A stretch of 64,000 nucleotides of DNA, from the NCBI GenBank assembly GCA_029945375.1, contig CM057060.1, positions 2,418,001-2,482,000 on the forward strand, read 5' to 3'. The notes beneath the pieces were generated by a model. It was not told the DNA's origin and did no database searches. It was given only the letters and a program-made list of their open reading frames with translations. A program made the position numbers and the translations under genes. This stretch comes from Agaricus subrufescens (lineage: Eukaryota > Basidiomycota > Agaricomycetes > Agaricales > Agaricaceae). Each line of letters starts with the position of its first letter. Position 1 is the stretch's first letter. Of this stretch, positions 59,821 to 64,000 are shown one piece after another.

Positions 59821-60225
59821 TTATATAGGGAAATCTACATCACATTGTGAGACCGGAGGATGAGACGAGGTGATTGTGAAGAGTGAAGAGCCCCGACAAC
59901 ACTGGTTTGCAACGTCAGCGCTATTCCCGTGTCCCGGTACTTCTGACACCTTTGTGAAGGGTGACAGCCAAGCATTGACTCGGATTTTGATAGCCGCCAG
60001 CTCTATCAGCGGCACGATCGTCATATCCCCAGTGCCAGGACGTGTGATATGTTTCCACGCCGGTGTTAAGCCCTGTGGGTCCGAATGTGAATCAGTGAAG
60101 AGCATCCCCTTGACAATATCACTCCATCTAAACCACAATTTCACGGGCTTAAGATCCATGATTTTCCGAGCCTTAGGATGTAAAAGGAAGTGGTCTAGGC
60201 TGCGCCGAGTGGAAATTGAATTCAA
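59821..60225 (-). CDS. Uncertain open frame upstream of the F-box gene
   Basis: Open frame of up to 134 codons with the segment KIMDLKPVKLWFRWSDIVKG, PAWKHITRPGTGDMTIVPLI and ELAAIKIRVNAWL, which reads like real protein but matches no family I know. TATA-like sequences lie on the minus strand at about 60290-60312. Another ATG at about 60240 would give a different frame, so a spliced small gene is possible. It may equally be chance or a gene remnant. An overlapping plus-strand frame of similar length is open too. Confidence 0.3.
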   Translation of the reverse strand: MNSISTRRSLDHFLLHPKARKIMDLKPVKLWFRWSDIVKGMLFTDSHSDPQGLTPAWKHITRPGTGDMTIVPLIELAAIKIRVNAWLSPFTKVSEVPGHGNSADVANQCCRGSSLFTITSSHPPVSQCDVDFPI

Positions 60226-60490
60226 GGTCCAGCTTCATGCGGACAATTACTGCTATACTGACAGCGGACCGAAGGGGCGGGTTCTTCGGGAGATTATATT
60301 GCCGATTATATGAAGGTTTGTGAAGGTTGCAGTGGATCATCACATCGATGCGAATGAAAAGTATTACAATCCTAGTCCATTTGTAAATGCCAGTGGCTTT
60401 TTAAACATCCTAGCGTATCCATATGTCGGGGGCCCTCACAAAGCGGACAATGCTCGCGCCAATACTCGCGAGAAAAAAGATTATTCTGCT
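60226..60490. other. Intergenic region
   Basis: Downstream flank of the PAP2 gene and putative promoter of the uncertain open frame. Nothing else recognised. Confidence 0.4.
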
Positions 60491-62266
60491 TTAAGCCGGT
60501 GGTGCCCTCTGATCATACACGTATGCCTGAGGAGGCGAAACCGTCCTAATCGGCGGCAACGAGGGTGCATCGTTTGTCCGATACTCTGACTCCCCTTCTT
60601 CATAACTAAGTGTTCGATCTCCACCAGCTACTCCAGGTTCACGCTTCCATATTTCCTCAAGTGGCTCAACCTGCGGCCGCGGAACAGTCCCTTGCAATTC
60701 GTACTCTTCTTCGTGATTTGGCAAATACTGACTGCTTCCCTGAGTTGGGACCTGGGGACGAACGAAAGGTAGGTTGCTACCACTGGCATTGTGATTGTGG
60801 GTGGGAATAAGATCATCTTCCTCTCGTTGGATGCGAGGAGAGAAAGGTCGGTGCGAGACTTCGGAATCGAGTGGGGGGTAGTATTGGCGGTAGGAGAAGA
60901 ATGCCATAATGGTACCAAGCAGCGAGCCGATAAGAACATCATGCCAGTGGTCTACATTACATTGTCAAGATCATCAAGAGTGAAAAAACATCCTATACTT
61001 ACGGCGATAATCCATGGTACGAGAAATGGCGACAAGGGCAGCAGCAGAAAATGGTGCTAGCGATAACCAGGCTTTGCCCTAAAAAAGATGATTATATGCT
61101 AGGGAATATGCTTGACGGCTTCACTTACAGTATGACCTCGTTTATCAAATAAATGCAGTTTACCAGCGAGATAGAATGACAAGAAACCAAGTCCAGCAAA
61201 CGACACTGAAAGATCTCTAAAAACTCAAATCTCCCAACAAAAGTAAATTGACGTACTGCTAGAGTGGCCAGAGGGGAAACTACGAAACCCATCTCTGAGT
61301 ATGCCATTATCCGTCTGAGTGCATATTTGCCAGCTCGTCAACCCAAACGTTGGGTCAACAGCGCCAGAAGGAGGTTGACAACGATCAATAATGTCTATAG
61401 GCAAATTAAGTGCCAATTCAAGACTTTCCGACATGATTTAATGTACCTGGACGGGGCCTTCCGACTGTTATCTTGGAAAATTGTGTCACAGAACCAGCCA
61501 GTGAAAGTGCGAGGATTACTGTTAGTAACCATCCGATCAGCATCCGCAGCACCTTAGTTAATTACATCAAAAATGCGTACGTCCAAGGGTCGCTGTGAAA
61601 CGCGAAAAAAACGCGTTAACCAGTGCAAAGCCACAGCATTTAATTGACCTACAATTATGAAAGTCCCACCATGAGCGTACAGTGAGAAGATTGACGACGG
61701 GCTGAAGCAAGACCGGCGCGACGAAGCAGATAAAATATAGAGCGATATTCTAAAGAATGACAAGGTCAATAGAGATATTTATCAATGTGTCAAAAGCATT
61801 TACCGGAACGCGTTCGTGCACGGCATAACTGGCAAGGAGACGATAATTGAGTTCAAACTCTGAGGACCAAAAGGCCAAACTCACGGATGGCGGAGTCTAC
61901 CGAGAGGGAGAACATTGAATTAGAGGGATGTGGTGGATGATCCGAGGGTAGTGCAGCAACTTACGAAGTATCCGCTAACGAGAACACCCTGCGGTATCCT
62001 TCAACTTTGTCGAGTGAGAAGAAGATACCACTTGTAGGAAGGGTTTACATTAAAGCCGCTATGCAGTCAAAAGCATGGACATACGCCAGAATTATGGTGA
62101 GAAGCCTTTTAAGTCCAATTAGGGGGGTGATGTGATGGAAGGCCACCCAACGGAACACTCACCAGTCAGGGAGATAGGAAAACAAGAGTTTCTTCCGCCT
62201 AATTGGAGTCATGGGACGCACATTCCTATTGCGCGACTGAGAGGGTCTGAGAGCGAAGAGCCTCAT
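60491..62266 (-). CDS. PAP2-type lipid phosphatase (DPP1-like diacylglycerol pyrophosphate phosphatase)
   Basis: An integral membrane phosphatase acting on diacylglycerol pyrophosphate and phosphatidate. The start at 62266 gives a basic head (MRLFALRPSQSRNRNVRPMT), then DWLLTIILA, FFSLDKVEGYRR and HPYAVHERVP, joined over short introns. Membrane segments alternate with the three catalytic blocks: KITVGRPRPDIIDRCQP (block 1, KX6RP type), FRSFPSGHSSST (block 2, catalytic His) and SRTMDYRHHWHDVLIGSLLG (block 3). FGLTSWQICTQTDNGILRDG lies between blocks 1 and 2. The C-terminal tail after FFSYRQYYPPLDSE is disordered and acidic. All catalytic residues are present. The gene is head-to-head with the PP4 subunit. 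Confidence 0.88.
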
Positions 62267-62371
62267 GGTGGAAGGGAAAGGGAAGAGTGTGATCTGTGGG
62301 CGCCTTTTTGTGGGGCATGTCGGTGACCTTGGCAGAGAGGGTAATGATTGTAAATCTCGATCAGCTCCATC
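62267..62371. promoter_or_regulatory. Short bidirectional promoter, PAP2 / PP4R2
   Basis: 105 bp between outward-facing start codons. No TATA box seen. Confidence 0.55.
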
Positions 62372-63487
62372 ATGGCGCAGCACCAGGCGATGCTCGAAAA
62401 CATCGCCTCTACAGACATCGTAGAGTTTGCTTGTCCCTTTCCAACTACCGCGTCTCACTATTGCTGATCCCCTCGGCAGGGACGACTGGTCAATTATACG
62501 CGAGGCTGTGAAGCTCAGAATCGAAGAGGTGCTTTATATTGTTTTGCTTGTAATGGTACCCGGTGGAATACTTAATCCGCAAGCAGAACATCCAATCGTT
62601 TCTTTCAACAACAAAATCTGGCCCGCAGCCACCGTCTTTTAGTCCAGTCCAGACCCCCAATGGAGGCCTCAAGATCGCGCCGTTCCCACCACATAGAACA
62701 GTCCGCGTCCACTTGAACGAAAAACCCGTCAGCTATATGAAACCAGAGGAGGCGCAAGAATCCAAGAAATACATCTTCGAACAACTCGATACTTTCAGTT
62801 CGTACGTCTGTTTTTTCTTACGGCACACTTAATTTCAAGGGGGGACTAAAATCCCAAAAAAGTGCGCCATTCTCCGTACAACGCCTATGCGAACTCTGTG
62901 TCAAACCCAAAAGCCATTACAACTCTGTCGGAAAATACCTCCGCGCCGTCGAGAAATCGATACTCGTGACTTCAGAGTGGGACAGCTTCCCTCCTCTCAC
63001 AGAAGAAGAAAAAGATTCCTTCGGACGTGGAGCTACAGTCCTAGGCTCCACTCGACAATCCGCACCCTCAACCCCACTATTCTCACCTATACCATTCCTA
63101 CACGAAGATGCTCGCAGATCACAATCACGTAGTCCACCACCATCGCCTCTCACTTTGGCAAGTGCTGCATCTATTAATGATTCCACTGCACAACCTTTGG
63201 AAAGCAAAGCTCTCGGAATGGTAGATGAAATGGATGACCCCGGACCTGGACACCTGAGCGATCGTCCTACAGCTTTGACTGCTGTCACGGAATTAAGCGG
63301 GGAGCACTACAATTCCCAATCAGAGTCGACTACAGCAGCATCCAGCCAACCTTCTCAATCAAGTTCCTCCACCTCACGACCACTTTTCGGGAGTCTGGAA
63401 CAGAGGTTTGTCAGATCCGGACTCATGGGTCCAGCATCAGACGGCATGGCAGTGGAAGACAACAAGGAGAACACGCAGTCACAGTAA
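62372..63487 (+). CDS. Serine/threonine protein phosphatase 4 regulatory subunit 2 (PPP4R2/Psy4-like)
   Basis: Binds the PP4 catalytic subunit with R3 and directs dephosphorylation of DNA-damage markers such as gamma-H2A. The first in-frame ATG after a stop is 62372 (MAQHQAMLENIASTDIVE). Exons splice to DDWSIIREAVKLRIEE, NIQSFLSTTKSGPQPPSFSP and YIFEQLDTFSS. The signature then runs APFSVQRLCELCVKPKSHYN, SVGKYLRAVEKSILVTSEWD, corresponding to PFTIQRLCEL and KFLRGVEKNVMVVS in human PPP4R2. The rest is Ser/Pro-rich and disordered, ending KENTQSQ. The core block is a firm match. Confidence 0.87.
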
Positions 63488-64000
63488 AAGGTATGTTTTC
63501 ACGTTATTGAAAGTTTGATTTATCTAACCGAGTCTTCATTAGGCCAGTACATACATGCACTTTACGTGTAACTTTAATTTTCCTCGGATCTACAGTGTTA
63601 TTTTTGAACCTCATATCACGTCCCGAACCCGCTCTTACAACACTTGAACTTATATGTTTATGCTTCACACTACCGAATGAAGCCTAGTCATAGCCTTGTT
63701 TCTGTAAATGTTGGCTTGCAAGCCAACCTCCTAGTCGGGCCCGAATGGCTCGGAATCAGCATTCTCATCTACGCCACATCAAAATAGTACACAAAGCTGT
63801 CAAAGTCTATTCCCCTCGCAGAGAAGAACAAAAAGCTTGGGGTCAACCAAGGGCCGACTGACTATTGTCAAACTCCACCCCGCCACGACTCGTTTCCCCA
63901 TCAGAAAACGAGGGACAAGCGTGTTGATCATACCATTATCTACATTCAACAGGTCCCGATTCGTCGAGATTCTTTAGGCAGGTATAATAGCATTCTACTT
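63488..64000. other. Right-edge 3' flank and intergenic sequence
   Basis: Possible 3' UTR intron near 63490-63543 (GTATGT donor, TTAG acceptor). A perfect 18-bp palindrome GTTGGCTTGCAAGCCAAC lies at 63710-63727. No gene. Confidence 0.45.

Noticed and set aside
59870..60313. 147-codon plus-strand frame
   Set aside because: Overlaps a similarly long minus-strand frame; neither has a family match and the plus one has no clear promoter.

Overview
The window is nuclear DNA of a mushroom-forming basidiomycete (Agaricomycetes, probably Agaricales). Genes are dense on both strands and split by many GT-AG introns of about 50-65 bp. The content fits this group: a fungal trehalose phosphorylase (GT4 trehalose synthase), a DUF6593-like protein with a Q-rich head, tandem secreted expansin-like double-psi beta-barrel (DPBB) proteins, an F-box gene and long Ser/Pro-rich proteins. 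I see no rRNA, confident tRNA, CRISPR array, plasmid or viral sequence. Exon limits below were read by eye from splice signals, reading frame and family knowledge, without transcript data.

Layout. 0.7-6.8 kb: a SIP5-like RING protein (-) head-to-head with a SERCA-type Ca2+ ATPase (+). 7.4-11.7 kb: three tandem secreted DPBB genes (+). 12.7-23.2 kb: a run of minus-strand genes: TFIIIC 90-kDa-type subunit, an unknown protein, an FMP25-like mitochondrial RCC1-repeat protein, a small membrane protein and an ASH2/Bre2 SPRY protein. 23.2-24.3 kb: a UbcH7-like E2 (+) divergent from ASH2. 25.8-32.0 kb: a 1,606-residue disordered protein (+). 32.3-40.8 kb: minus-strand Q-rich DUF6593 protein, BTB protein, N-terminal glutamine amidohydrolase, a small unknown protein and ATP12. 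40.9-45.4 kb: MSH3 (+), tail-to-tail with POL5/MYBBP1A (-, to 49.6 kb). 49.9-53.8 kb: an unknown protein and trehalose phosphorylase (-), the latter head-to-head with a TFIIB-family factor (+, to 56.1 kb). 56.9-57.6 kb: a 749-bp non-autonomous DNA transposon (MITE-like). 58.1-62.3 kb: F-box protein and a PAP2 lipid phosphatase (-). 62.4-63.5 kb: PP4 regulatory subunit 2 (+).

Most genes are housekeeping and unrelated in pathway. There are two Pol III-type factors (TFIIIC subunit, TFIIB-like factor), protein-modification genes (E2, F-box, BTB, NTAQ1), chromatin, repair and ribosome genes (ASH2, MSH3, POL5) and mitochondrial assembly factors (ATP12, FMP25-like). Head-to-head pairs with very short gaps recur (65, 105 and 154 bp between start codons). 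The most distinctive items are the DPBB trio with a shared 21-nt microexon and C-terminal motif, the MITE with its G-run hairpin, the E2 with HPG in place of HPN, and unusual introns (a GC-AG intron, an apparent 18-bp intron, and several over 240 bp).
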